Origin: Streptomyces roseoviridis
Lineage (GTDB): Bacteria > Actinomycetota > Actinomycetes > Streptomycetales > Streptomycetaceae
Assembly: GCF_039535235.1 (NCBI RefSeq)
Contig: NZ_BAAAWU010000001.1
Span: forward strand, 2,914,001-2,978,000
Reading direction: 5' to 3'
DNA length: 64,000 bases
Shown here: piece by piece, positions 8,869 to 17,125 of the stretch
Layout: each line of letters opens with the position of its first letter
Numbering within the stretch: position 1 is the first letter of the stretch
Program-made: the position numbers and the translations under genes
The notes under the pieces: model-generated
Databases searched by the model: none
Seen by the model: the letters and a program-made list of their open reading frames with translations, nothing else
Told to the model about the DNA's origin: nothing

Positions 8869-9284
8869 CGCTCCACGAGTCTAGGACGCCGGACTGACAG
8901 TCCGCTCCTGTCTCCCGAAGTGACCGGGTTCTCAGAGCGGGGGGAGGCGCGTGGTGAGAGGCGTGGGCGGAGGGAGGGGGTGAAAAAGGTCACGAAAACG
9001 TATCGGGCATATCGCGCCTCGGCCTTCCCAGCCGTCGCACGGCTCGCTAACGTGCTCGCCCAAGCGGCCCGTCCCCTACCTCTCCCCACCATCGGCGAAC
9101 CGCGCCGAGCGGGCGGCCCACGCCGAGCCCGGCCCGCTCCCCCACGGCCTCACCGCGAGCTTCACCACGACCTTCACCGCGGGCTTCACCGCGAGCTCGT
9201 GGCGAGCTCGTCGCGGCCTCATCGCGGCCTCATCGCGAGCTTCACCGCGCGGACAGGGGTGTCCTTCGGCGTCCACGGAAGGAG
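8869..9284. promoter_or_regulatory. 416-bp divergent control region, pcrA / first NlpC gene
   Basis: No gene is visible here. On the + strand, TAACGT (9048-9053) is a plausible -10 box. Just upstream is a perfect 6-bp inverted repeat AGCCGT-CGC-ACGGCT (9030-9044) where a regulator could bind. GTCAC-N6-GTATC at 8989-9004 resembles an MtrA-type direct repeat. The last 110 bases before the NlpC gene are built from degenerate repeats of TTCACCGCGAGC. Confidence 0.4.
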
Positions 9285-9293
9285 ATGCCGGCC

Positions 9294-10451
9294 TTGGCGT
9301 CCCACCGCAAGCCGCGCACGCCCCGCCCGCACGCCACCGCCTTCGGTGTCACGACGGCTGCCCTGGCCTCCGTGACCCTCCTGTCCGGACAGAGCGCGTC
9401 GGCCGCGCCCGCCGCCCCCGCCGCGCCCGCCCGGCCGACGGTCGAGGAGATCCGGCAGAAGGTCGACGAGCTGTACCGGCAGGCCGGTGCGGCGACGCAG
9501 GAGTACAACCGGGCCAAGGAGGCGACCGACCGGCAGCGCCGCGAGGTCGACCGGATCCTCGACGACGTGGCCCGCCGCACGGAGGCCGTCAACGCCTCGC
9601 GCCGTGCGCTCGGCTCGTACGCGGCGGCCCAGTACCGCGCCGGCGCGGTCGGACCGACCGCCACCCTGATCTTCGCGGACAGCCCGCAGGACTACTTCGA
9701 CCAGACGCATCTGCTCGACCGGCTCTCGGCGCGGCAGCACACGGCGGTCGCCGCGTACGAGGCACAGCGCGCCGCCGCGGCGAAGCAGCGGGCACGGGCC
9801 GCGCGGGGTCTCACGGAGCTCACCGCCTCGCAGAAGGCACTGGGCGACAGCAAGCGGAACGTGCAGCGGAAGCTGGCCGAGGCGCGGACGCTCCTGGCGC
9901 GGCTGACGGCACAGGAGAAGGCCCGGCTCGCGGAGCTGGAGCGCCGGCGGGAGGCCGAGGCCCGGCGCAAGGCGGAGGAACGGGCGAAGGTGGAAGCGGC
10001 CGCGCGGGCGGCGGCCGAGGCCGAGCGCGAGCGGCGGGAGCGGACCCGTCCGGCCCCGACACCGGACCCGGCCACTCCGCCCCCCTCCGGGGCCTCGTAC
10101 GAGGCCAAGGCCGCCGAGGCGATCGCCTTCGCCCGTGCTCAGATCGGCAAGCCGTACGTATGGGGCGCGACCGGGCCGAACTCCTACGACTGCTCCGGCC
10201 TCACCCAGGCGGCCTGGCGCGCGGCGGGCGTCGACCTGCCCCGTACGACCTGGGACCAGGTGGAGGCGGGCAGCAGGGTCACCACGGCGGGCCTGCTCCC
10301 GGGCGATCTCGTCTTCTTCTACGACGACATCAGCCATGTCGGCCTCTACATCGGCGACGGCAAGATGATCCACGCGCCGAAGCCGGGCGCGTACGTGCGC
10401 GAGGAGTCGATCTACTCCATGCCGATCCACGGCGGCGTGCGCCCCGCCTAG
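9294..10451 (+). CDS. Secreted NlpC/P60 peptidoglycan hydrolase (paralogue 1)
   Basis: About 385 residues: signal peptide (Ala-rich, cut near SASAAPA), a long coiled coil (about residues 40-260) and a C-terminal NlpC/P60 domain. The domain has catalytic Cys in YDCSGLTQAAW and His in ISHVGLYIG. It should cleave D-gamma-glutamyl-diaminopimelate bonds in peptidoglycan, like RipA. I place the start at TTG 9294 because GGAAGGAG lies nine bases upstream and it gives an N-terminus (ASHRKP) matching the paralogue at 11176 (AAHRKP). An ATG at 9285 abuts the ribosome site and is less likely. Confidence 0.88.
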   Translation: MASHRKPRTPRPHATAFGVTTAALASVTLLSGQSASAAPAAPAAPARPTVEEIRQKVDELYRQAGAATQEYNRAKEATDRQRREVDRILDDVARRTEAVNASRRALGSYAAAQYRAGAVGPTATLIFADSPQDYFDQTHLLDRLSARQHTAVAAYEAQRAAAAKQRARAARGLTELTASQKALGDSKRNVQRKLAEARTLLARLTAQEKARLAELERRREAEARRKAEERAKVEAAARAAAEAERERRERTRPAPTPDPATPPPSGASYEAKAAEAIAFARAQIGKPYVWGATGPNSYDCSGLTQAAWRAAGVDLPRTTWDQVEAGSRVTTAGLLPGDLVFFYDDISHVGLYIGDGKMIHAPKPGAYVREESIYSMPIHGGVRPA

Positions 10452-10467
10452 CGGTCCTGGGGCCCGG

Positions 10468-10821
10468 TCAGACCCAGAGGGTGGCGATGAAGATGTTCGC
10501 CGTGGTCAGGCCGCCGACCGCGCCGAAGAGGCCCTTGTCGATCTTCTCCTCGTCGCGCTTGACGTAGACGAGGCCGAGGATCACCACGAGGACGGCGAGC
10601 TTGATGCCGATCTTGAGGTTGTTCACGGCCTGGTCGTCGGCCTGGTTGAGTCCGACGAGGGCGACACCCGTGATCAGCATGGTCAGGGCGCCGTGCAGCA
10701 TCCCCGGGGTGAAGCGGGCCGTACCGGCCCCCATCGCCTTCATCTGGGAGAGGAATCCGCCGAGCAGGGCGCCGATTCCGATGATGTGCAGGGCGACGAA
10801 GACATGAATGAGGACGTCCAT
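10468..10821 (-). CDS. Small four-helix integral membrane protein
   Basis: A 117-residue protein starting at an ATG (MDVLIHVFVALHIIGIGALL). About four hydrophobic segments span nearly its whole length, with a charged cytoplasmic loop near KRDEEK. I recognise no family with a known function. It is convergent with NlpC paralogue 1 (stop codons 16 bases apart) and divergent from paralogue 2. A longer frame upstream is Pro/Arg-rich and unlikely to be translated. Confidence 0.7.
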   Translation of the reverse strand: MDVLIHVFVALHIIGIGALLGGFLSQMKAMGAGTARFTPGMLHGALTMLITGVALVGLNQADDQAVNNLKIGIKLAVLVVILGLVYVKRDEEKIDKGLFGAVGGLTTANIFIATLWV

Positions 10822-11175
10822 GGGGCGGAGCCTAACCGGGCCCGATCGGGGCCATAGCACCGGCCTCGGCGCGGGGCCACCCGGTCCGGGGCTTCGGTCA
10901 GGCGACCACAGGAAGGGCCGTCCGGGCAGGTACCGGGGCGAAAGGAAACGGTCCAGGAACGTCATCTGGCGCCAATAGCGGTCAACTCCCAGCAGCCGGG
11001 CCGCGGCCAGGCTTAGCGTCCTCCCCCAGGTGACCGGCTCCCCACCACCGCCGTCCTCGACGGTCGTCGGTCACCCCCGCCGAGAAGAACCGGCGGCGGC
11101 CCGTCTCCCCTGTGCGGGCCGCCGCCGGCCCCGGCGGGCAGCGTCCCCCACAGGGAGAGGATGTGACCCGCCCTC
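10822..11175. promoter_or_regulatory. 354-bp region before the second NlpC gene
   Basis: No gene is supported. A TTAGCGT element near 11012 resembles the TAACGT box before the paralogue and may be a -10. Otherwise it is GC-rich sequence without clear repeats. Confidence 0.3.
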
Positions 11176-12252
11176 GTGGCAGCGCACCGCAAGCCCAAGC
11201 ACTCCCCTCTCGGCGGCCAGGCCGCCCGCACCGCGGCCACCCTGGCCCTGGCCTCCGCCGCCACCGCGACCGTCTTCGAGGGAGCCGGGCACGCCGCACC
11301 GCGCCCCACCCCCGCGCAGGTCAAGGCCCAGGTCGACCGGCTCTACGAGGAGGCCGAGGCCGCGACGGAGAAGTACAACGGGGCCAAGGAGCAGGCCGGC
11401 CGGGCGCGGGCCGCCTTCGACCGGCTGCGGGACGAGGCCGCCCGCAGGACCGACCGGCTGAACCGCTCCCGCGAGGCCCTGGGCGCGTTCGCGGCCGCGC
11501 AGTACCGTTCCGGCGGGCTCGACCCGGCGATCCAGCTGGCGCTGACCTCGAATCCGGACCAGTACCTCCAGCGGGCCGCGCTCGCCGAGAAGGCCGGGGA
11601 CCGGCAGGCCGCGGCCATCGCCTCCGTACGGCGTGAGCTGGCGGCCGTACGGCAGCTGCGCGACGAGTCGGCGGGACGACTGCGGGAGCTGCGGGCCCAC
11701 GAGGCGGAGCTGCGGCGGCAGAAGGCGGCCGTCCAGGGCAAGCTGGGCGCGGCCCGCGCGCTGCTCGCCCGGCTCACCGCCGAGGAGCGGGCGCGCTACG
11801 AGGCCGCGGCGGCGGCCGGCGGCCACGGCGAGGGCTCGGGCGGCAGGGTCACGACCCGGGCCGACCGGGACTCCGCGGTGCGCGGACCGATCACGGCACC
11901 GACCACCCGCGCCGCCGAGGCGATCGCCTTCGCCCGGGCGCAGATCGGCAAGCCGTACGTGTGGGGCGCGACCGGCCCGTCCGGCTACGACTGCTCCGGC
12001 CTCACCCAGGCCGCCTGGCGCGCGGCGGGGGTGTCGCTGCCGCGCACCACCTACACCCAGATCAACGCGGGCCGCCGGGTGTCGCGCTCCGAACTGGCCC
12101 CGGGCGACCTGGTCTTCTTCTACTCCGGCATCAGCCACGTCGGCCTCTACATCGGCGGCGGGCAGATGATCCACGCTCCTCGCCCCGGCTCCCCGATCCG
12201 GGTGGCCCCGATCGACGAGATGCCCTTCGCGGGCGCCACGCGCGTGGGCTGA
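11176..12252 (+). CDS. Secreted NlpC/P60 peptidoglycan hydrolase (paralogue 2)
   Basis: A 358-residue paralogue of the protein at 9294 with the same order: signal peptide, coiled coil (about 40-220), linker and NlpC/P60 domain. Catalytic Cys is in YDCSGLTQAAW and His in ISHVGLYIG. The two catalytic domains are nearly identical, while the coiled coils differ, which points to an old duplication. The GTG start gives an N-terminus AAHRKPKHS after a somewhat distant GGGAGAGG (15 bases). It probably acts in cell separation or wall remodelling. The regulator could be shared with paralogue 1, but the upstream sequences are not obviously alike. Confidence 0.87.
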   Translation: MAAHRKPKHSPLGGQAARTAATLALASAATATVFEGAGHAAPRPTPAQVKAQVDRLYEEAEAATEKYNGAKEQAGRARAAFDRLRDEAARRTDRLNRSREALGAFAAAQYRSGGLDPAIQLALTSNPDQYLQRAALAEKAGDRQAAAIASVRRELAAVRQLRDESAGRLRELRAHEAELRRQKAAVQGKLGAARALLARLTAEERARYEAAAAAGGHGEGSGGRVTTRADRDSAVRGPITAPTTRAAEAIAFARAQIGKPYVWGATGPSGYDCSGLTQAAWRAAGVSLPRTTYTQINAGRRVSRSELAPGDLVFFYSGISHVGLYIGGGQMIHAPRPGSPIRVAPIDEMPFAGATRVG

Positions 12253-12361
12253 CACCCGCACGCGGCAAGGGGCAGGGGGCACGGCCACGGCACGGGCCAC
12301 GGGCCGCGGGCCACGGGCCATGAGGCTCGGGTGGAACCGTGTGGCCGCATGGCCCGGGTCA

Positions 12362-12416
12362 GCCTGCGGGGCCGACGTGGGCCGGCGTGGGCCTGCGGGG
12401 CCGGCGTGGGCCTGCG
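12362..12416. repeat. 29-bp direct repeat
   Basis: Two near-identical copies of a GC-rich unit beginning GCCTGCGGGGCC, 29 bases apart, in the space between the second NlpC gene and the convergent response-regulator gene. Confidence 0.5.
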
Positions 12417-12467
12417 CCCCCTTGGGCCGGTCGCCGTCGGCCGCCGTTTCCGTGGGTGCGGCCCCCG

Positions 12468-13175
12468 CTACACCAGGCGGCGGGCGGTCGCCCAGCGGGT
12501 CAGCTCGTGCCGGTTGGAGAGCTGGAGCTTGCGCAGCACCGCCGAGACGTGGGACTCGACCGTCTTCACCGAGATGAAGAGCTGCTTGGCGATCTCCTTG
12601 TACGCGTAGCCGCGGGCGATCAGGCGCAGCACCTCCCGCTCCCGCTGGGTGAGCCGGTCCAGGTCCTCGTCGACGGGCGGCGCGTCCGTCGAGGCGAAGG
12701 CGTCGAGGACGAAGCCCGCCAGGCGGGGCGAGAAGACGGCGTCGCCCTCCTGGACCCGGAAGATCGAGTCGACCAGGTCGGTGCCGGTGATCGTCTTGGT
12801 GACGTAGCCGCGAGCGCCGCCGCGGATCACGCCGATCACGTCCTCGGCCGCGTCGGAGACCGACAGGGCCAGGAAGCGGACCGGGTGCTCGGCCGCCGCC
12901 ATCAGGCTCGCGCAGCGGCGCAGCACCTCGACACCGCCGCCGCCCGGCAGGTGGACGTCGAGGAGGACGACCTCGGGGCGGGTCGCGGTGATGACCGTGA
13001 CCGCCTGGTCCACGTCGGCGGCCTCGCCGACCACCTCGACGCCGGTCACCTCGGTCCGGCCGATCTCGGCCTGCACGCCCGTGCGGAACATGCGGTGGTC
13101 GTCGACGAGCACGACCCGCACCCGGCGCTCCGTGCCCTGCGCCGCCTCGCTCCCGGTCCCGGTCCCGTCGCTCAT
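12468..13175 (-). CDS. LuxR/NarL-family response regulator
   Basis: 235 residues. An N-terminal receiver domain carries the acidic pocket (VVLVDDHRMFRTG), phospho-acceptor Asp in VVLLDVHLPG and conserved Lys in VTKTITG. A C-terminal LuxR-type helix-turn-helix (LTQREREVLRLIARG through KTVESHVSAVLRKL) follows. Its start overlaps the stop of the histidine-kinase gene by four bases (ATGA), so the pair is translationally coupled. The targets are probably envelope genes, perhaps the divergent PspC gene at 14597, by inference from layout. Confidence 0.9.
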   Translation of the reverse strand: MSDGTGTGSEAAQGTERRVRVVLVDDHRMFRTGVQAEIGRTEVTGVEVVGEAADVDQAVTVITATRPEVVLLDVHLPGGGGVEVLRRCASLMAAAEHPVRFLALSVSDAAEDVIGVIRGGARGYVTKTITGTDLVDSIFRVQEGDAVFSPRLAGFVLDAFASTDAPPVDEDLDRLTQREREVLRLIARGYAYKEIAKQLFISVKTVESHVSAVLRKLQLSNRHELTRWATARRLV

Positions 13176-14440
13176 CCGTCCGCCCTCTCCATCTCCAGCT
13201 CCACTTCCGTGCCCCCGCCCGGCACGGATCTGAGCCGCGCCGATCCGCCGTTGCGCTGCATCCGGCCGATGATCGATTCTCGTACGCCCATCCGGTCGGC
13301 GGGCACCGCGTCCAGGTCGAATCCGGGTCCGCGGTCCTTGACGGAGACGAAGACCGTCCGTCCCTCCACCTCCGCGAAGACCTGGACCGGCCCGCCCTCG
13401 CCACCGTACTTGGCGGCGTTGACCATCGCCTCGCGCGCGGCCTGCATCTGCGCGCCGAGTCCCTCGTCGAGCGGGCAGTCGCCGACGACCACGACCTCCA
13501 GCGGGACGCCGTGCTTGTCCTCGACCTCGGCGGCGGACCGCTTGACCGCCTCGGCGAGGGTGGTGGGCTCCTCGTCCTCCTCCTTGCCGGTGCCCTCCGG
13601 TCGGTACAGCCAGTTGCGCAGCTCCCGCTCCTGGGCGCGGGCCAGCCGGCGGACCTCGCCGGGGTCGTCGGCGTTGCGCTGGATCAGGGTGAGGGTGTGC
13701 AGGACGGAGTCGTGCACGTGGGCGGCGACCTCGGCGCGCTCCTGGGCGCGGATGCGCAGGGTGCGCTCCTCGCTCAGGTCCTGCGACATGCGGACCAGCC
13801 AGGGCCCGGCGAGCAGGGCGATTCCGGTGAGGACCGCGACGGCGGCGGTCAGGGCCGTGCCGAGCTGGGTGACCGAGCCGCGGACGACGAGGAAGACGGC
13901 GAGACCGGTGCCGACCAGGGCGACGCCCACCAGTCCGCGGACCAGTTGGAGGACGCGCCGCCGCCGGTCGGGATCGGTCCAGCTGGCCCGGCGGGCGTTG
14001 TCCGCCTGCCGCCAGACGAGGACGACTCCGACGCCGATCAGCAGGGACGGCCAGATGTAGCGGCCGGCCTGCTTGTCGACGTTGAGGTTGCCGATGAACG
14101 CGCTGATCCCGAGCGCGAGCGCGACGAGGGCGAACACCTGGCCGCGGTCGGGCTTGCGGAGGCGTCGGCGGCCGTCCGGGGTGGTCTCGAACACGGGCCG
14201 GGGCGCGGAGCGGCCGCCGACGCCGAGCGGGACGACGATCCAGAACACCGCGTACAGCAACGCGCCGAGGCCGTCCGCGAGCATCAGGGCCACGAAGAAC
14301 GCGCGGACCCAGATGACGGGCAGCCCGAGGTGCCCGGCGAGGCCGCGCGCGACGCCGCCGAGCCACCGGCCGTCGGCGCTGCGGTAGAGCCTGCGCACGG
14401 GCGGTTCGTCGATGTCGGTGACACGAGCGGCTGCGGACAT
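13172..14440 (-). CDS. PspC-domain sensor histidine kinase
   Basis: 422 residues. An N-terminal PspC domain (LYRSADGRWLGGVARGLAGH, about 20-75) is followed by further membrane helices, a phospho-acceptor helix (AAHVHDSVLHTL, about 245) and an HATPase region (AREAMVNAAKYGG, then DRGPGFD). PspC domains sense or respond to envelope stress. The kinase should phosphorylate the coupled regulator downstream. It is transcribed divergently from another PspC-domain protein gene, giving a compact envelope-stress module. I chose the ATG giving MSAAARVTD, because the longer open frame upstream is antisense to the neighbour. Confidence 0.88.
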   Translation of the reverse strand: MSAAARVTDIDEPPVRRLYRSADGRWLGGVARGLAGHLGLPVIWVRAFFVALMLADGLGALLYAVFWIVVPLGVGGRSAPRPVFETTPDGRRRLRKPDRGQVFALVALALGISAFIGNLNVDKQAGRYIWPSLLIGVGVVLVWRQADNARRASWTDPDRRRRVLQLVRGLVGVALVGTGLAVFLVVRGSVTQLGTALTAAVAVLTGIALLAGPWLVRMSQDLSEERTLRIRAQERAEVAAHVHDSVLHTLTLIQRNADDPGEVRRLARAQERELRNWLYRPEGTGKEEDEEPTTLAEAVKRSAAEVEDKHGVPLEVVVVGDCPLDEGLGAQMQAAREAMVNAAKYGGEGGPVQVFAEVEGRTVFVSVKDRGPGFDLDAVPADRMGVRESIIGRMQRNGGSARLRSVPGGGTEVELEMERADG

Positions 14441-14596
14441 GCACCGATCGTCACACGGACGGCCGCTCCCGGACATCAGGGTGGGCCCGGATATCGACCC
14501 TGGAACCGTCTCGGGGTACGGCGGCCGCGGAAGATCAGGGTCAAGGCAGGGTCGGTCCCGGTGCCGCGGGGGGTCACGGGCGGTCACCATGGACGC

Positions 14597-16120
14597 ATGA
14601 CGAGTTCGATGCCTTCGCACCACGAGGCCCCGCCGCCGGCGGAGGCCCCGACCGCCTCGCCGCTGCGGCGCTCGCGCGGGCACAAGGTCGTGGCCGGCGT
14701 GTGCGGCGGTCTCGGCCGGCATTTCGACCTCGACCCGGTGATCTTCCGCGTCGCGCTCGGCGTGCTCGCGGTGACCGGCGGCGTCGGGCTGATCTTCTAC
14801 GGGTTCGCCTGGCTGCTGATACCGCTCGGGGACGAGGAGGAGAACGAGGGCCGCAGGCTGCTGACCGGCCGCGTCTCGGGTTCCTCGCTGACCGCGGTGC
14901 TGATGGCGCTGGTGGGCTGCGGAATCTTCCTGTCGATGCTGCACAACGGGGGGACGCTGGCCTTCGCGCTGATGCTGTCGCTCGCGGTGAGCGGCGCGGC
15001 GGTCTGGTCGCAGCGGCGGCAGGCGGTCGTGGCCACCGCCGAGGAGGGCGGCCGGATAGACGCGGCCGCCGCGCTCGCGGTGGCCGAGGCCCCGCCGGAG
15101 ACCAAGGCGCCGCCGCTGGTGGAGTTCCCGTCCTGGTGGCGGGACCCCATCGTCAAGGACGGCTCCACGGGGAAGGTGGCCATCGGTTATCTGTGGGGGC
15201 CGCACGGAGTCCTCGACGAGGACGGGAAGATCGACGGTGTGGTGCCGACGCCCGGCAGCCAGTGGGGCCCGGACCCGGCCACGCGGGGTCGCCCGGTCCC
15301 GTCGGCCCCGGTGCGCACGGGCCCGCCGTCCATCGGCGGTCTGGTCTTCCTGCTGGCCCTGATCGCGGGCGGGCTCGGGACCGGCCTGTCGTGGGAGGGG
15401 CATCCGCTGGGCACGAGCCTGCAGATCGGACTGGCCGCCGCGCTCGCGGTGTTCGGGCTCGGGCTGGCCGTCAGCAGCTTCCTCGGCCGGACCGGTTTCG
15501 GCACGGTCTTCCTGATGATCGTGACCGCGGGGCTGCTCACGGTGGCGTCCGTGCTGCCCAAGGAGATCTCGACGGCCTGGGCGCGCGAGACCTGGCGCCC
15601 GGCCGCGATCACGGCCGTGCAGCCGCGCTACGAGCTGGGCACGGGCGTCGGCACGCTCGACCTGTCGGCTCTCGCGGTCCCGGCGGGGACGACGGTGGCG
15701 ACGCGGATCGAGGTCGGTGCGGGCAGGCTGGAGGTGATCGTGCCGCGTGACGTGACGGTGAGGCTGCGGGCCCAGGTGGGCCTGGGCGACCTGCGGCTGC
15801 CCCCGGAGCACCCGCCGGTGGTCCCGCCCCCGTCGGTCGCTCCGCCGGCGGCACCGACCGCGACGACTCCGTCCGTCACCCCGGCCGTCACCCCGCCCGC
15901 CGTGCCGACGCCCTCGATACGCCCGACCGCGCCGACCGCGCCGACCGCGCCGACGGCACCGTCCGCCGCGCGGCCGCCGCAGGGCGACATCGACATCGCG
16001 CCGGACCTCGACGAGACCCGTACGCTCGCCCCGCCGCCGGGCGTCACCCCGGGCGGCACGATCGACCTCTTCCTGGAGGTCGGTCTCGGACAGGTGGAGG
16101 TCGTCCGTGCTGGTTCATGA
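14597..16120 (+). CDS. PspC-domain membrane protein
   Basis: 507 residues. An N-terminal PspC domain (LRRSRGHKVVAGVCGGLGRH, about 24-75) is followed by several membrane helices up to about residue 325. A C-terminal domain (GVGTLDLSALAVPAGT...GDLRLP) resembles the beta-rich LiaF-like tail of such proteins, interrupted by a Pro/Thr-rich stretch with APTAPTAPT repeats. No good ribosome site precedes the ATG; a three-codon ATG ORF (14589-14600) overlaps it. The gene is divergent from the PspC histidine kinase by 156 bases. Its stop overlaps the next gene's start region, implying coupling. Confidence 0.83.
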   Translation: MTSSMPSHHEAPPPAEAPTASPLRRSRGHKVVAGVCGGLGRHFDLDPVIFRVALGVLAVTGGVGLIFYGFAWLLIPLGDEEENEGRRLLTGRVSGSSLTAVLMALVGCGIFLSMLHNGGTLAFALMLSLAVSGAAVWSQRRQAVVATAEEGGRIDAAAALAVAEAPPETKAPPLVEFPSWWRDPIVKDGSTGKVAIGYLWGPHGVLDEDGKIDGVVPTPGSQWGPDPATRGRPVPSAPVRTGPPSIGGLVFLLALIAGGLGTGLSWEGHPLGTSLQIGLAAALAVFGLGLAVSSFLGRTGFGTVFLMIVTAGLLTVASVLPKEISTAWARETWRPAAITAVQPRYELGTGVGTLDLSALAVPAGTTVATRIEVGAGRLEVIVPRDVTVRLRAQVGLGDLRLPPEHPPVVPPPSVAPPAAPTATTPSVTPAVTPPAVPTPSIRPTAPTAPTAPTAPSAARPPQGDIDIAPDLDETRTLAPPPGVTPGGTIDLFLEVGLGQVEVVRAGS

Positions 16121-16367
16121 GTTCCGCCCGGGCCGGCTGATCCTGGGCGCGGCCGCCCTGACCCTCGCGGCACTCTTCGCGGGGGACGCGGCAGGTGCCT
16201 GGTCGGTGGCCTGGTACGTGGTGTTCCCGGTGATGTGCGGGGCGCTCGGTCTGGCGGCCGTGGCCTCCTGGACCGCCTACCGGATACGGCGGCGGTCGGC
16301 GAGCAGGGCGTCGAGCGACAGCACGGGGGCACCGGCGAGCAGCAGCGGCAGCCAGGCCATGAGATAG
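16107..16367 (+). CDS. Small two-helix membrane protein
   Basis: 86 residues beginning at GTG 16107 with GGTGGAGG upstream, overlapping the end of the PspC gene by 14 bases. Two hydrophobic helices (LILGAAALTLAALFAG and WYVVFPVMCGALGLAAVASW) are followed by a Ser/Arg-rich tail. The tail-coding part overlaps the 3' end of the convergent DoxX gene by 91 bases on the other strand. It is probably co-translated with the PspC protein. Function unknown. Confidence 0.68.
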   Translation: MLVHEFRPGRLILGAAALTLAALFAGDAAGAWSVAWYVVFPVMCGALGLAAVASWTAYRIRRRSASRASSDSTGAPASSSGSQAMR

Positions 16368-16936
16368 GCGAGGTCGTTGCCGAGGTAGTAGGGGGTCACC
16401 TGCCAGCTGACCGTGAGCCACAGGCTCAGCGAGATCAGGGCCCCGCCGAGCGCGGCCACGCGGGCGAAGAGTCCGAAGAGGGTGCCGAGGCCGACGGCCA
16501 GCTCGCCGAGGGCGATGGCGTAGCCGAAGCCGACGGGGTTCCTGAGCGCCAGGTCGACCAGGGCGGGGAGGGCCGAGCTCTCCCGGACGCCCCGCATGAC
16601 CTCGCCGATCGACTCGGGCCCGGAGTCGGCGAGGAAGGCGGAGTCGGTGAGCTTGTCGAGACCCGCGTAGAGGAAGGTGACGCCGAGGAAGATCCTCAGC
16701 GGGAGCAGCGCGTAGCGGGAGAGGAGTGCCTTGCGTTCCTCGATGCCGCCGGAGCCGGTGCCTCGTCCCGAGTCGGGCCCTCGTCCCGAGCCGGTGTTCG
16801 CGAAGCCCCGGAAACCGGAGCCCCTGGTGCCGCCCTCGGGGCCCGCGCCGGTGCTGCCGGTGTCCCGCGGGTGCCCGTAGTCGCCGGGCCGGTCGCCGGG
16901 GCCCTGGTCACTCGTTCCGTCCGTCCGTCCCGTCAT
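16277..16936 (-). CDS. DoxX family membrane protein
   Basis: 219 residues. A disordered Gly/Arg/Asp-rich N-terminus (about 1-65) precedes a four-helix DoxX domain (LPLRIFLGVTFLYAGLDKL, then GELAVGLGTLFGLFARVAAL and YLMAWLPLLLAG). DoxX proteins form membrane complexes linked to redox homeostasis and are often paired with oxidoreductases. I prefer the ATG at 16936 (MTGRTDG), with GGAGAGG ten bases upstream, to a GTG six codons earlier. The 3' end overlaps the convergent small membrane gene. Confidence 0.82.
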   Translation of the reverse strand: MTGRTDGTSDQGPGDRPGDYGHPRDTGSTGAGPEGGTRGSGFRGFANTGSGRGPDSGRGTGSGGIEERKALLSRYALLPLRIFLGVTFLYAGLDKLTDSAFLADSGPESIGEVMRGVRESSALPALVDLALRNPVGFGYAIALGELAVGLGTLFGLFARVAALGGALISLSLWLTVSWQVTPYYLGNDLAYLMAWLPLLLAGAPVLSLDALLADRRRIR

Positions 16937-17125
16937 CGCCGGCCGCCTCTCCACGCCCCGTAGCTGGTCCGGGGATCCCGAGGTTCCGATTCTCCTCGCA
17001 TTCCCCGGGACAGGACATCCCCTGGGCTCGCGCCGGGCCCCGGATCACGAGCACGGATCAGCAGCCAGGGTCGGTCGGGACCGGGAAGGGCAGGGAAGGG
17101 CCGGGACGGCCTGGTCGGCGGTGGG

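Noticed and set aside
8869..9284. c-di-AMP (ydaO) riboswitch before the NlpC genes
   Set aside because: Such riboswitches precede some Streptomyces wall-hydrolase genes, but I find none of the conserved ydaO core sequence here or before 11176.
6097..9375. Very long open frames antisense to pcrA (and similar ones opposite guaA, guaB, groEL1 and the kinases)
   Set aside because: They are composition artefacts of high GC content: low complexity, no ribosome site, and the opposite strand carries full conserved motifs.
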